Assembly: GCA_947371015.1 (NCBI GenBank)
Contig: CANBNK010000026.1
Location: forward strand, 1 to 47,323
Length of the DNA: 47,323 nt
Direction: 5' to 3'
DNA from: Acetobacteraceae bacterium
GTDB taxonomy: Bacteria > Pseudomonadota > Alphaproteobacteria > Acetobacterales > Acetobacteraceae
The position numbers and the translations under genes were made by a program. Below are positions 16,425 through 25,162 of this stretch, in pieces (within the stretch, counting starts at the first letter, position 1; every line of letters begins with the position of its first letter). The notes beneath the pieces are model-generated. The model saw nothing but the letters and a program-made list of their open reading frames with translations, made no database searches and had not been told where the DNA came from.

Positions 16425-17576
16425 CTATCCGCGCAAGGGCCGGAAGAACGCGCGGATCTCCTCAGCCAGCGCCTGCGGCTGTTCCATCGCGGCGAAGTGG
16501 CCGCCCTTCGGCATCACGCTCCAGCGGCGGATATCGGTGTAGGTGCGCGCCGCCAGGGACTGCGGCGGCCGCAGGATTTCGCGCGGGAACTGGCAGTAGC
16601 CCATCGGCACATCGACCGTGCCGGGAATGGGCCAAGCTCCGTGCATCCGGGCGTAGTAGGGGTGAAAGGACGCCCCGATGCAGCCAGTGAACCAGTACAG
16701 CGCGATATTCGCCAGCATGCGGTCGCGGTCCACGGCACTGTCGGGCGTGCCGGCATTGTCGGTCCAGGCGCGGAACTTCTCGACGATCCAGGCGGCCAGG
16801 CCGCTTGGCGAGTCACTGAGCCCGAAGGCCAGGGTCTGTGGCCGCGTGCCTTGGATCCACTGGTAGCCAGTCTCTTCCTTCAGGAACTCGGTCAGTTCGC
16901 CAAGGTAGCGCTGCTCCTCCGCCGTTGGATCGGCCTGCACCACGGGGTCACGGCGCACCGCCAGCAGGTTGATGTGGATACCCAGCAGCTTGTCCGCATG
17001 CACGGCCCCGAGGCGGGACGAAACGAAGCCGCCCCAGTCACCGCCCTGCGCCGCAAAGCGCCGATAGCCCAGCACCTCGGTCATCAGTTCGGCCAGGCAA
17101 TCGGCAATCGCCTCCAGCCCGAAGCGCGGCTGGCCCGGCGTGAAGGACAGCCCGTAGCCGGGCAGCGAGGGTGCCACCACGGTGAACGCATCGGCCGGGT
17201 CGCCGCCGAAGCGGGAAGGGTGGGTCAGCAGCGGGATCAGGTCGAGGAACTCGAACACCGAACCTGGCCAGCCATGCGACAGCAGCAGCGGCGTCGGCGC
17301 CGGACCCTCGCCGGGCACATGCAGGTAGTGCAGGTCGATGCCGGCCAGCTTCACCTTGAACTGCGGAAAGGCGTTGAGCGCGGCTTCCTGCGCCCGCCAG
17401 TCGAAGCCATGCTGCCAGTGCTGCAACAGGCCGCCGAGGTAGCCGACATCGGTGCCATAGGTCCAAGGCGGCTCCGGGGCCTGGTCGGGCAGCCGGGTAC
17501 GGGCCAGCCGGGCCCGCAGGTCGTCCAGCGCCGCCTCGGGGATATCCAGCCTGAAGGCGGTCGGTGTCGGGGCCAT
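16425..17576 (-). CDS. Epoxide hydrolase with N-terminal EHN domain
   Basis: The 383-residue protein starts at ATG 17576 behind a strong GGGAGGA site. The N-terminal domain FRLDIPEAALDDLRARLA to about residue 90 is the EHN domain. The alpha/beta-hydrolase core has the oxyanion motif HGWPG (101-105), the nucleophile Asp180 in QGGDWGG, and the catalytic His360 in KGGHFAAMEQP. The Asp nucleophile in place of Ser supports epoxide hydrolase chemistry (epoxide to vicinal diol). There is no signal peptide. It is divergent from the LLM monooxygenase gene, with 146 bases between. Monooxygenase plus epoxide hydrolase would make a sensible detoxification or degradation pair, though no sequence link proves it. 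Confidence 0.88.
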   Translation of the reverse strand: MAPTPTAFRLDIPEAALDDLRARLARTRLPDQAPEPPWTYGTDVGYLGGLLQHWQHGFDWRAQEAALNAFPQFKVKLAGIDLHYLHVPGEGPAPTPLLLSHGWPGSVFEFLDLIPLLTHPSRFGGDPADAFTVVAPSLPGYGLSFTPGQPRFGLEAIADCLAELMTEVLGYRRFAAQGGDWGGFVSSRLGAVHADKLLGIHINLLAVRRDPVVQADPTAEEQRYLGELTEFLKEETGYQWIQGTRPQTLAFGLSDSPSGLAAWIVEKFRAWTDNAGTPDSAVDRDRMLANIALYWFTGCIGASFHPYYARMHGAWPIPGTVDVPMGYCQFPREILRPPQSLAARTYTDIRRWSVMPKGGHFAAMEQPQALAEEIRAFFRPLRG

Positions 17577-17722
17577 GGTTGATCCTCCCGTGACGTGTTG
17601 GCCTGAGCATGCCGGATGTGCCGGCCGGCGGGGAGGCGGATTGCGCTGGCACGCCGGGCCGGCAATCCTGTACCGCAGACCCAGGCGGCCACCGGCCGCG
17701 CTGGCGAGACAGGACGGCGCTG

Positions 17723-18805
17723 ATGCCCGATGACGGCCCGACGACACCCGCTGCGACCCAGGCCAAGGCGATGACCCCGGCCGCGCGCCCGAAGCGGCTG
17801 GGCTTCTTCACCCGCCTGCTGGACCTGGTGAACCCGGCCGAGCGCTATCAACTCGCCCTGGCGCAGATCCTCCATGCCGAGCGCTGCGGCTTCCATTCCG
17901 CCTGGGTGGCGCAGCATCACTTCCACGAGCATGAAGGCGGGCTGCCGGCGCCTTTCGTATTTCTCTCCCAGGTGGCGGCGCGGACCTCGCGCATCCGGCT
18001 GGGCACCGGGATCGTCACGCTGCCGCTGGAGCTGCCGATTCGCGTGGCGGAGGATGCCGCGGTGTTCGACATGATGTCGGGCGGCCGGCTGGAGCTGGGT
18101 ATCGGCCCGGGCGGCAACTTCGCCGCCTTCCGTGCCTTCGGGCTGGACAGCAGTGAGCGTGGCCGCGTCTTTGCCGACAATGCCAGCCTGATGCTGGACG
18201 CGCTGGCGGGGCGCCGGCTGCCCGGTGGCGACACGATGTACCCGCCCAATCCCGGCCTGGTGCAGCGGATGTGGCAGGCGACGTTCACGGTGGAGGGTGC
18301 CCGCCGCGCCGGGGCTGCCGGCGATGGGCTGATGCTGTCCCGCACCCAGCCCCGCCCGGCCGAAGCACCGGACATGACCCTCGCCGACATCCAGAACCCG
18401 ATGATCGACGCCTACCTGGCGGCGCTGCCGGCGGGCTGCGAACCGCGGATCATGGCCTCACGCTCGGTCTGCGTTGGTGACAACCGGGCGGAGATCCGTG
18501 GCTTTGCCGAACTCGGCCTGACGCGCTTCCGCGACCGGCTGCTGGGCACTGGCCGGGTGACGGGGCGGGAGACGCTGGACGAGTTGATCGCCGGGATGGA
18601 CGTTCACTTGGGCACGCCGGACGAGGTGATCGAATCCCTGGCGCAGGACAGTACGCTGGCGCGGGCCACGGACCTGGCGGTGCAGGTGCATTCGGTGGAC
18701 CCGCCGCACCCGTTCATCCTGCGGTCGCTGGAACTGGTGGCGCAGCAGGTTGCGCCCGCGCTCGGCTGCGTGCCTGATGCGACACCGCTGCGGCAGGTGG
18801 CGTAG
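17723..18805 (+). CDS. Luciferase-like (LLM) flavin-dependent monooxygenase, KPN_01858-type
   Basis: The 360-residue protein has the bacterial-luciferase-like barrel: KRLGFFTRLLD, HSAWVAQHHFHEHEGGLP, TSRIRLGTGIVTLPLELPIR and GGRLELGIGPGG. These enzymes use reduced FMN and O2, and no flavin reductase gene is seen in the window. The pattern of this gene followed directly by two carboxymuconolactone-decarboxylase/AhpD-like genes is the arrangement I recall for the KPN_01858/Avi_7170/Avi_7169 protein families. The start at MPDDGP is uncertain, and a Met 16 codons later (MTPAARP) is also possible. The substrate is unknown. Sulfur- or nitrogen-containing organics are typical for LLM enzymes. Confidence 0.83.
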   Translation: MPDDGPTTPAATQAKAMTPAARPKRLGFFTRLLDLVNPAERYQLALAQILHAERCGFHSAWVAQHHFHEHEGGLPAPFVFLSQVAARTSRIRLGTGIVTLPLELPIRVAEDAAVFDMMSGGRLELGIGPGGNFAAFRAFGLDSSERGRVFADNASLMLDALAGRRLPGGDTMYPPNPGLVQRMWQATFTVEGARRAGAAGDGLMLSRTQPRPAEAPDMTLADIQNPMIDAYLAALPAGCEPRIMASRSVCVGDNRAEIRGFAELGLTRFRDRLLGTGRVTGRETLDELIAGMDVHLGTPDEVIESLAQDSTLARATDLAVQVHSVDPPHPFILRSLELVAQQVAPALGCVPDATPLRQVA

Positions 18806-18817
18806 GGAGGGATGGGC

Positions 18818-19405
18818 ATGGACGTGATCGACAGGCTGGTCGGCATTGCGCCTGGTTCGGCGCTGGATGCCATCCGCGCCCGCCGGCCGGAGGCCCGCAC
18901 CCATGCGCAGGCCAGCTACGTCGCGCTGTTCACGCCGCCTGAGGCGGGTGAGGTCAGCGCCACCGAACGCTTCGCCGCGGCTGTCTTCGTGGTGGGGTTG
19001 CATGCCGAGGCGGCGACCGCTGCTTTCTACCGCGAAGGCCTGGCCGCAACCGGCGCCGGGCCGGCGTTGCTGGCGGCGGTGGAGCGGGCCGTTGCGGCAG
19101 CCGTCGGGCAGGGGCCCTTCGGCCGCTACCCCGCGGGGCCGCTGAGCGTGGAGGACAGTACCGGCAGCGCCTGGCAGGCCGACGCGGCGCTGCGGGACGC
19201 CCTGGGGACCAGGCTGGCCGCCGCCTTCGCACACCTACATATGCTGGTGCTGCATCCGCGTGACGCCGAGCCGGCCCATCTGCAGGCGTTGCTGGATGCC
19301 GGCTGGTCCACCACCGGCATCGTCACACTGTCGCAGATCGTCTCCTTCCTGGCCTTCCAGGTGCGGGTGGTCAGCGGCTTCCGCACCCTGGCCGCCACCG
19401 CCTGA
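18818..19405 (+). CDS. CMD-domain protein, Avi_7170-type
   Basis: The 195-residue protein starts MDVIDRLVGIAPGSALDAIR. It has a helical carboxymuconolactone decarboxylase-like layout (SATERFAAAVFVVGLHAEAA, then GWSTTGIVTLSQIVSFLAFQ near the C-terminus), but it lacks the CxxC pair of true AhpD peroxidases. The GGGAGGG at 18804-18810 is too close to ATG 18812, so ATG 18818 was chosen. It lies 12 bases after the LLM gene and 14 bases before the AhpD-like gene. A role as non-redox partner or structural homologue of the next protein is an inference. Confidence 0.75.
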   Translation: MDVIDRLVGIAPGSALDAIRARRPEARTHAQASYVALFTPPEAGEVSATERFAAAVFVVGLHAEAATAAFYREGLAATGAGPALLAAVERAVAAAVGQGPFGRYPAGPLSVEDSTGSAWQADAALRDALGTRLAAAFAHLHMLVLHPRDAEPAHLQALLDAGWSTTGIVTLSQIVSFLAFQVRVVSGFRTLAATA

Positions 19406-19419
19406 CGCGAGGTTCCATC

Positions 19420-20022
19420 ATGGCCGAGACCGTCCTGACCCCGCCCGCGCATGGCGTCCCCGTTGCCTTCACCCGCGACCAGCTGGACTGGCTGCCCTGG
19501 GTCGAACCCCTGGCCGAGGCCGAGCTGACCGAGCGCCATCGCGCCGCGCTGATCGACGCCGCGCGGGCAAAATCGCCGTATTTCCGCCTGTTGGCACGGG
19601 ACCCCGATGCGCTGGAAGCGCGCACCCGCACCGACAAGGACATCTTCTACAATACCGACGCCGGGCTGCCCCGCGCCGAGCGTGAACTCGCCGCGGCGGC
19701 GACCTCTCGCTTCAATGGCTGCATCTACTGCGCCTCGGTCCATGCGCGGTTCTCGGCCACCTATTCCAAACGGGTGGAGGACGTACAGCGGCTGCTGGAC
19801 GAAGGCGTCGGCGCCGACCTTGGCGAACGCTGGAACGCCATCGTCGCTGCCTCAGTGGCGTTGAGCGCAACGCCGATCAGCTTCGGCCCGGCGCATGTGC
19901 AGCGGCTGCGCCAGGCCGGGCTGGACGACCTGGCGATCGCGGACGTGATCCAGGGCGCCGCCTTCTTCAACTGGGCCAACCGGCTGATGCTGTCCCTGGG
20001 CGAGCCTGCCACCGCCGGATAG
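19420..20022 (+). CDS. Alkylhydroperoxidase-domain (AhpD-like) protein, Avi_7169-type
   Basis: The 200-residue protein carries the AhpD redox motif in SRFNGCIYCASVHARF (CxxC with downstream His, about residues 105-115) within a CMD fold. It probably acts as a thiol peroxidase or disulfide reductase on products or by-products of the upstream flavin monooxygenase. The C-terminus ends GEPATAG, and the TAG stop is the first triplet of a dispersed 104-bp repeat. The original 3' end may therefore have been replaced when the repeat arrived. Confidence 0.82.
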   Translation: MAETVLTPPAHGVPVAFTRDQLDWLPWVEPLAEAELTERHRAALIDAARAKSPYFRLLARDPDALEARTRTDKDIFYNTDAGLPRAERELAAAATSRFNGCIYCASVHARFSATYSKRVEDVQRLLDEGVGADLGERWNAIVAASVALSATPISFGPAHVQRLRQAGLDDLAIADVIQGAAFFNWANRLMLSLGEPATAG

Positions 20023-20123
20023 AGCCTGATCGGCTTAGGCGGAATCGCCGCAAGCCGTGAATCAGTCGCTCCAACAATAAGGCTAGTGCGTGAGCGCTTC
20101 AGTCAGAAGCGATCACGCACTAG
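20020..20123 (+). repeat. 104-bp double-hairpin dispersed repeat, copy A
   Basis: It begins with TAG (stop codon of the AhpD-like gene) and ends with CTAG. It shares about 97 of 104 bases with copy B at 36858-36961 in the same orientation, without gaps. Hairpin 1 (20026-20065) is CTGAT-CGGCTTA-GGCG paired with CGCC-CAAGCCG-ATCAG, with small bulges. Hairpin 2 (20083-20123) has 18-bp arms around the loop AGTCA with a single mismatch. There is no coding capacity. It could act as terminator or RNA stabiliser, and it looks like a REP/MITE-type element. Confidence 0.88.
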
Positions 20124-20200
20124 CGCGGCCCGGAACCTGCATGGCTGCCCAGGCGGGAGCGGCTGACGCCGCCGGCAGGCATCGCAGGGGAGCAGGGTCC

Positions 20201-21307
20201 ATGCAGACCTTCCAGCAGGATTGCGTCGAGTTGGCGTGGCAGCAGTATCGCCGGGGCAAGGTCGGCCGGCGCACCTTGATGGCCGGGCTGGCCGCGCTCG
20301 GCGCCACCGTAATGCCCGGCGGCCAGGCCGAGGCGCAGGCGGCGCGCGACCTGGTGATGGTGAACTGGGGCGGCTTGGCGAATGAGGGATTCAGCCGCTT
20401 CTACGGCGCACCCTTCACCGCCGAGCATGCCGGGGTGAAGACGGTGCAGGACAGCACCGGGCCCAGCGCCGGGCGCATCCGTAGCATGGTGGAAAGCGGC
20501 CGGACCACCTGGGATCTGTGCGACAGCTCCGCCAGCTCCTCCATTGTGCTGGGCCGCGCCAACCTGGCGACGAAGATCGACTATTCCATCGTCAACCGGG
20601 CCGACGTGATCGGCCCTGGCTTCGCGCTGGAATGGGGTGCCGCGCCGTATTCCTTCAGCAGCGTGCTGGTCTATGACAGCGCGAAATTCCCCACACCGCC
20701 GCAGAACTGGGCGGATTTCTGGGACCTGCGCCGGTTCCCCGGCACCCGGCTGCTGCGGAAGGACGCGGTGGCGGTGCTGGAAGCGGCGCAGATGTCGCTC
20801 GGCCGGGCGCCGGCCAGCCTTTACCCGTTGGACCTGCCGGCCAGCCTGAAGCGCGTCGGCGAAATCCGTCGCAACTCGGTCTATTGGGCCAATGGCAGCG
20901 AAAGCGAGCAGTTCATGCGCACCGGGGAGGCGGTGATGGGCCAGATCTGGCACACCCGCGCCAAGGTGCTGGAGCAGGAAACCAACGGCCGCATCAAGGC
21001 GGTGTGGAACCAGGGCATCCTGCAGCCGGGCATCTTCGTCATCCCCCGCGGCAACCCCGGCGGCGAGATGGCGCAACGCCTGCTGGCCAGCATGCTGGCC
21101 CGGCCGGAGCCGCAGGTTGGGTTGCTCGAGTTCCTCGGCAATGGCCCGACCAACCCAAAGGCCGCGGCGCTGGTGCCGGCCGCGCTCAAGCGCTTCAACC
21201 CGACCGACCCGCCGAACGCCACGGTGCAGGTTGTGGTGAACGGCGAATGGTGGGGCGACAACTACCAGAACGCCAATGCGGAGATGATGGACACCATTTC
21301 CGGCTGA
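20201..21307 (+). CDS. ABC transporter substrate-binding protein, spermidine/putrescine (PotD)-type
   Basis: The 368-residue exported protein starts at ATG 20201 behind GGGGAG. The N-terminus has a 23-residue lead and then the twin-arginine segment GRRTLMAGLAALGATVMPGG, pointing to Tat export. The mature part begins DLVMVNWGGLANEGF and contains SAGRIRSMVESGRTTWDLCD and NWADFWDLRRFPGTRLLRKD, typical of family-1 PotD/PotF-like binding proteins. It opens a five-gene transporter operon. The ligand is likely a small organic cation or related solute but cannot be fixed. Confidence 0.87.
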   Translation: MQTFQQDCVELAWQQYRRGKVGRRTLMAGLAALGATVMPGGQAEAQAARDLVMVNWGGLANEGFSRFYGAPFTAEHAGVKTVQDSTGPSAGRIRSMVESGRTTWDLCDSSASSSIVLGRANLATKIDYSIVNRADVIGPGFALEWGAAPYSFSSVLVYDSAKFPTPPQNWADFWDLRRFPGTRLLRKDAVAVLEAAQMSLGRAPASLYPLDLPASLKRVGEIRRNSVYWANGSESEQFMRTGEAVMGQIWHTRAKVLEQETNGRIKAVWNQGILQPGIFVIPRGNPGGEMAQRLLASMLARPEPQVGLLEFLGNGPTNPKAAALVPAALKRFNPTDPPNATVQVVVNGEWWGDNYQNANAEMMDTISG

Positions 21308-21312
21308 CCATC

Positions 21313-22257
21313 ATGGGCAAGCCGGTGCTGCTGATGAAGTCGGGCGGCGAGCCGGGCTTCCGCGAATGGCGCGACCTGCTGGCCGACCCGCTGCCGCACC
21401 TTGAGGTGCGCTGGTGGGACGACCCGGCCGTGCCGCCCGACGCCGTGCGCTACGCCGCGGTATGGGACCCCGAGCCGGGCCGCCTGGCGCGGCTGCCTGC
21501 ACTGCGCGCGGTGTTCGGCGTCGCCGCCGGCTCGGACTTCATCACCGGCGACCCGGAGTGGCCGCGCCATTTGCCGCTGGTGCGCCTGGTGGCGCCCGAG
21601 ACGGCGCAGCGCATGGGCGAATACGTCTGCTGGGCCGCGCTGTCGCTGGTGAAGGACGCCCGGCGCATGGCGATCGCCCAGGGCAGGGCGGTGTGGGATT
21701 ATTTCGAGGCACCCGGCAAGGCGCCTGACTTAACCGTGGGCATCCTGGGCCTGGGCGGGTTGGGGCAGGGCTGCGCCGGCATGCTGTGGGCGCTGGGCTT
21801 CAAGGTCGTCGGCTGGTCGCGCACGCGCAAGGTTGTGCCGGGGGTGGAGAGCTTCATCGCCGTGGAGTTGCCCGCCTTCCTGGCGCGCAGCCAGATTTTG
21901 GTCTGCCTGCTGCCGGCCAGGCTGGAAACCGCTGATATGCTGAACGCCGCGCTCTTTGCCAAACTGCCGGCGGGTGCGCTGCTGATCCAGGCCGGGCGCG
22001 GCAGCCAGACCGTGCTGCCGGATGTGCTGGCAGCGCTGGACAGCGGCCAACTGGGTGGCGCCGTGCTGGACGTGTTCGACCCCGAGCCGCTGCCGGATGG
22101 CCACCCCGCCTGGAGCCATCCGAAGCTGACGCTGACGCCGCATGTCGGCAGCCTGCCGACGCGGGCCGAACGGGCGGTGGAACTGGCTCGGAACATCCTT
22201 GCCTTCGAGCGCGCAGAGGCCTTGCCCACCTTGTACGACCCCGTGAAGGGCTACTGA
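21313..22257 (+). CDS. D-2-hydroxyacid dehydrogenase, glyoxylate/hydroxypyruvate reductase A-like
   Basis: The 314-residue NAD(P)-dependent enzyme has the nucleotide motif VGILGLGGLGQG (about residue 145), the catalytic Arg in QAGRGSQ, the Glu in DVFDPEPLPDG and the His in LTPHVGS, all in the order of the GhrA subfamily. It reduces 2-keto acids such as glyoxylate or hydroxypyruvate to 2-hydroxy acids, or does the reverse. Its position between the binding protein and the ATPase of a polyamine-type importer is unusual and suggests that the imported solute yields an alpha-keto or alpha-hydroxy acid. The short spacing on both sides implies co-transcription. Confidence 0.87.
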   Translation: MGKPVLLMKSGGEPGFREWRDLLADPLPHLEVRWWDDPAVPPDAVRYAAVWDPEPGRLARLPALRAVFGVAAGSDFITGDPEWPRHLPLVRLVAPETAQRMGEYVCWAALSLVKDARRMAIAQGRAVWDYFEAPGKAPDLTVGILGLGGLGQGCAGMLWALGFKVVGWSRTRKVVPGVESFIAVELPAFLARSQILVCLLPARLETADMLNAALFAKLPAGALLIQAGRGSQTVLPDVLAALDSGQLGGAVLDVFDPEPLPDGHPAWSHPKLTLTPHVGSLPTRAERAVELARNILAFERAEALPTLYDPVKGY

Positions 22258-22258
22258 C

Positions 22259-23389
22259 ATGACGCTGCCACCGCCTTCGGCGAGCGCACCGGCCGGGCAT
22301 GCGCTGGCCTTGACCGGGCTGACGCGGCGCTATGGCGCCTTCACCGCGGTGCAGGACGTGTCGTTGAGCGTGGCCAGTGGGCAGTTCCTGACGCTGCTGG
22401 GGCCGTCGGGCAGTGGCAAGACCACCATCCTGATGATGGTCGCCGGCTTCACCGAGCCGAGCGCCGGCAGCATCCTGCTGGATGGCCGCGACATCACCGC
22501 GCTGCCGCCGGAACGGCGCGACTTCGGCATGGTGTTCCAGGGCTATGCGCTGTTCCCGCACATGACCGTGGCGGAGAATGTCAGCTTCCCGCTGCGGGTG
22601 CGCGGCCTTGCCCGCGCGGCGCGGGACGCCAAGGTGCGCGCGGCGCTGGACCTGGTGCAGTTGGACCGCTTCGCTGACCGCAAGCCGGCGCAGCTTTCCG
22701 GTGGCCAGCAGCAGCGCGTGGCGCTGGCCCGCGCGTTGGTGTTCGACCCCGCGCTGCTGCTGCTGGATGAGCCGCTTTCCGCGCTGGACAAGAAGCTGCG
22801 GGGCGAGTTGCAGGAGGAGTTGAAGGCGCTGCATCGCCGCATCGGCCGCACCTTCATCAATGTCACCCACGACCAGGAGGAAGCGCTGCGGCTGTCGGAC
22901 CGCGTCGCCATCCTGGACCATGGCCGGCTGGTGCAGCAGGGCTCTCCGCTGGAACTGTATGAGCGACCGGCGACGCGCTTCGTCGCGGATTTCCTCGGGC
23001 GATCCAACTTCCTGGCCGGCACGGTGCGGGAGGTTCGGCCCGGCGCGATGGCGTTGCTGGCCGGCGCCACGCGCGTGGTGCAGGCGGTGCCGGAAGGCGC
23101 GCCGCGGCTGGCGCTGGGCACCCCGGGGCTGCTGGCGCTGCGGCCGGAAAAGATCACCCTGCTGGCGCCTGGAGAGGCCGCGGATACCGAGGTGGCCGGC
23201 GAGATCGCGGCGTGGTCGTACCACGGCACCGGCTTCTCGCTGGCGGTGCAGACCACGGATCTCGGCATTCTGCACGTGGCGCTGCCGGCCTGGCGCGCGG
23301 CGATCTCGCCGACCGAGGGCATGCCGGTGCGGCTGGGCTGGCCCGCCGATGCCAGCGTGCCAGTGGCGGAGGACAGCCATGCGGCGTGA
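22259..23389 (+). CDS. ABC transporter ATP-binding protein, PotA-type
   Basis: The 376-residue ATPase has Walker A GPSGSGKTT, Q-loop MVFQGYALFPHMTVAENV, signature LSGGQQQRVALARAL, Walker B LLLLDEPLSALDKKLR and the switch His in NVTHDQEEALRLSDR. From about residue 245 a TOBE regulatory domain follows (FLGRSNFLAGTVREV to the end), as in PotA. The gene starts two bases after the dehydrogenase stop, and its end overlaps the first permease by 11 bases. Confidence 0.92.
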   Translation: MTLPPPSASAPAGHALALTGLTRRYGAFTAVQDVSLSVASGQFLTLLGPSGSGKTTILMMVAGFTEPSAGSILLDGRDITALPPERRDFGMVFQGYALFPHMTVAENVSFPLRVRGLARAARDAKVRAALDLVQLDRFADRKPAQLSGGQQQRVALARALVFDPALLLLDEPLSALDKKLRGELQEELKALHRRIGRTFINVTHDQEEALRLSDRVAILDHGRLVQQGSPLELYERPATRFVADFLGRSNFLAGTVREVRPGAMALLAGATRVVQAVPEGAPRLALGTPGLLALRPEKITLLAPGEAADTEVAGEIAAWSYHGTGFSLAVQTTDLGILHVALPAWRAAISPTEGMPVRLGWPADASVPVAEDSHAA

Positions 23390-24212
23390 CCTCGGCTGGT
23401 GGGCGCTGCTGCTGCCGGCCTTCCTGATGATGACGGTGCTCTACATCGCCCCGATCGTGCAGGTGCTGGCGATCTCGGTCACCGAACCGCAACTTGGCCT
23501 GGGCAATTATGACCGCCTGCTGACCAACGCCGGCGTGCAGCGGGTTATCCTGACCACGCTGCGGATCGGCCTGCTGACGACCGGCATCGCGCTGCTGCTG
23601 GGCTATGCGCTGGCCTATGTCATCGCGCTGGCGCGGCCGGCAGCGCAGCGTTGGTGGCTGCTGGGCGTGCTGCTGCCATTGTGGATCAGCGTGCTGGTCC
23701 GCGCCTTCGCCTGGGTGACGCTGCTGCGCCGGCAGGGGCTGGTGAACCAGGGCTTGCAGGCCAGCGGCCTCATCGACGCACCCTTGCCGCTGGTGTGGAA
23801 CGAGTTCGGCGTGGTGGTCGGCATGGTCCACTACATGGTGCCCTACGCCGTGCTGCCGATGCTGGCCAGCATGCGCGAGATCGACTCGCGCCTGCTGGCG
23901 GCGGCGCGTGGCCTGGGGGCTTCGCGCGGCACGGTGTTCGGCCGGGTGTTCCTGCCATTGTCGCTGCCCGGCGTGGTGGCGGCGGGCGTGCTGGTCTTCA
24001 TCTTCTCGCTCGGCTTCTACATCACCCCGGCCATCCTCGGCGGCGGCAAGACGCTGATGGCGGCGGAGTGGATCAAGTTGCAGATCCTCGACCTCGTCCG
24101 CTGGGGTATGGGGGCGATGCTGGCGACGGTGCTGGTGGCGGCGATCCTGGCGACGCTGGCGGTATTCTCCCGCGTCGTGGATCTGCGCCGTCTGTTCGGG
24201 GCGCGGGCGTAG
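23379..24212 (+). CDS. ABC transporter permease, PotB-type
   Basis: The 277-residue inner-membrane protein has about six hydrophobic segments, beginning LGWWALLLPAFLMMTVLYIA. The EAA loop that docks on the ATPase is REIDSRLLAAARGLGASRGT, about residue 170. Other PotB-like stretches are SVLVRAFAWVTLLRRQGLVN and SLGFYITPAILGGGKTLMAA. The start ATG lies inside the end of the ATPase gene, which implies translational coupling. Confidence 0.91.
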   Translation: MRRDLGWWALLLPAFLMMTVLYIAPIVQVLAISVTEPQLGLGNYDRLLTNAGVQRVILTTLRIGLLTTGIALLLGYALAYVIALARPAAQRWWLLGVLLPLWISVLVRAFAWVTLLRRQGLVNQGLQASGLIDAPLPLVWNEFGVVVGMVHYMVPYAVLPMLASMREIDSRLLAAARGLGASRGTVFGRVFLPLSLPGVVAAGVLVFIFSLGFYITPAILGGGKTLMAAEWIKLQILDLVRWGMGAMLATVLVAAILATLAVFSRVVDLRRLFGARA

Positions 24213-24249
24213 TGCCGCCCGACGCGCGCCGCGACGGAGGGACGGCACC

Positions 24250-25038
24250 ATGACCGGTGGCTATGGCGCTGGCCGGTTTTCGCGCGGCATCGCCTGGGCG
24301 ACGGTGCTGTACCTGGTGCTGCCGATCACCATCGTGCTGCCGGTTTCGCTGACCGACCAACGCTTCCTCTCGCTGCCCCAAGAGGCACTGAGCCTGCGGC
24401 ACTACGCCAATATCTTTGCGTCGCCGGCCTGGCTCGCCGCCATCGGGCAGAGCTTCGGGCTCGCGGTGGTCTCCACGCTGCTGGCGGTGGCGGCCGGTAC
24501 GCTCTGCGCCATCGGCTGCTGGCGGTTGAGCCGGCGCGCCAGCGACCTTGTGCGCGTGCTGATGCTGTTGCCGCTGATCATCCCCAGCATCGTCTATGCG
24601 GTGGGGCTCTACCGTTGGTTCGGCAAGCTGGACCTGCTGGACCGCTTCCTCGGCGTGGCGTTGGCGCATGCGGTCACCGGCATTCCCTATGTCGTCATCA
24701 CCGTCTCGGCGGCGCTGGCGGCCTTCGACCCGCGGCTGGAACAGGCGGCGCGCGGCATGGGCGCCAGCCTTGGGCAGACGCTGCGCTGGGTGATACTGCC
24801 GCGCATCGCGCCGGGCATTGCCAGCGGCGCGATCTTTGCCTTCATCCATTCCTGGGATGAACTGGTGATGGTGCTGTTCATCACCAGCCGCCAGGTCTTC
24901 ACCCTGCCGCGCAAGATGTGGGACGGCATCAACGAGAACCTGGACCCGACCATGGCCGCCGTGGCGATGCTGCTGGTGGTGTTCACCCTGGGGCTGCTGT
25001 GGCTGGACGGCGCCCTGCGCCGGAAGCGCGCCGCGTGA
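24250..25038 (+). CDS. ABC transporter permease, PotC-type
   Basis: The 262-residue second permease starts at ATG 24250 behind GGAGGGA. It has about six membrane segments, PotC-like openings (LPITIVLPVSLTDQRFLSLP, ALSLRHYANIF) and the EAA loop DPRLEQAARGMGASLGQT near residue 160. The stretch FAFIHSWDELVMVLFI is typical of the family. It completes the importer with the binding protein, ATPase and PotB-like subunit. A 120-base gap separates it from the LLM pair. Confidence 0.91.
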   Translation: MTGGYGAGRFSRGIAWATVLYLVLPITIVLPVSLTDQRFLSLPQEALSLRHYANIFASPAWLAAIGQSFGLAVVSTLLAVAAGTLCAIGCWRLSRRASDLVRVLMLLPLIIPSIVYAVGLYRWFGKLDLLDRFLGVALAHAVTGIPYVVITVSAALAAFDPRLEQAARGMGASLGQTLRWVILPRIAPGIASGAIFAFIHSWDELVMVLFITSRQVFTLPRKMWDGINENLDPTMAAVAMLLVVFTLGLLWLDGALRRKRAA

Positions 25039-25126
25039 TCCGCTTGCGCCGCTTGGCTGCGCTGCCCATACTCGTGCAACTGCGCCACGACCAAACACGG
25101 CATCACGCCTTGCTCCGAAAGGACGC

Positions 25127-25162
25127 ATGATGATGCACGACACCATGAGGCCGGCCCGATGA
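25127..25162 (+). CDS. Possible Met-rich leader peptide ORF
   Basis: An 11-codon ORF (MMMHDTMRPAR) follows AAAGGA at 25118-25123 and ends in TGA overlapping the ATG of the LLM gene (ATGA). Four of eleven residues are Met. It could couple or gate translation of the downstream monooxygenase genes in response to Met/sulfur status. The LLM gene also has a GAGG of its own eight bases ahead, so this tiny ORF may be incidental. Confidence 0.25.
   Translation: MMMHDTMRPAR

Noticed and set aside
20090-20200. N-terminal extension of the PotD-type binding protein starting inside repeat copy A
   Set aside because: The extension is translated repeat sequence. ATG 20201 has a good ribosome site and gives a normal Tat signal.
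21854-23380. Minus-strand frame of 508 codons opposite the dehydrogenase and ABC ATPase
   Set aside because: The opposite strand has complete Walker A/B and signature motifs. The antisense product has no recognisable features.
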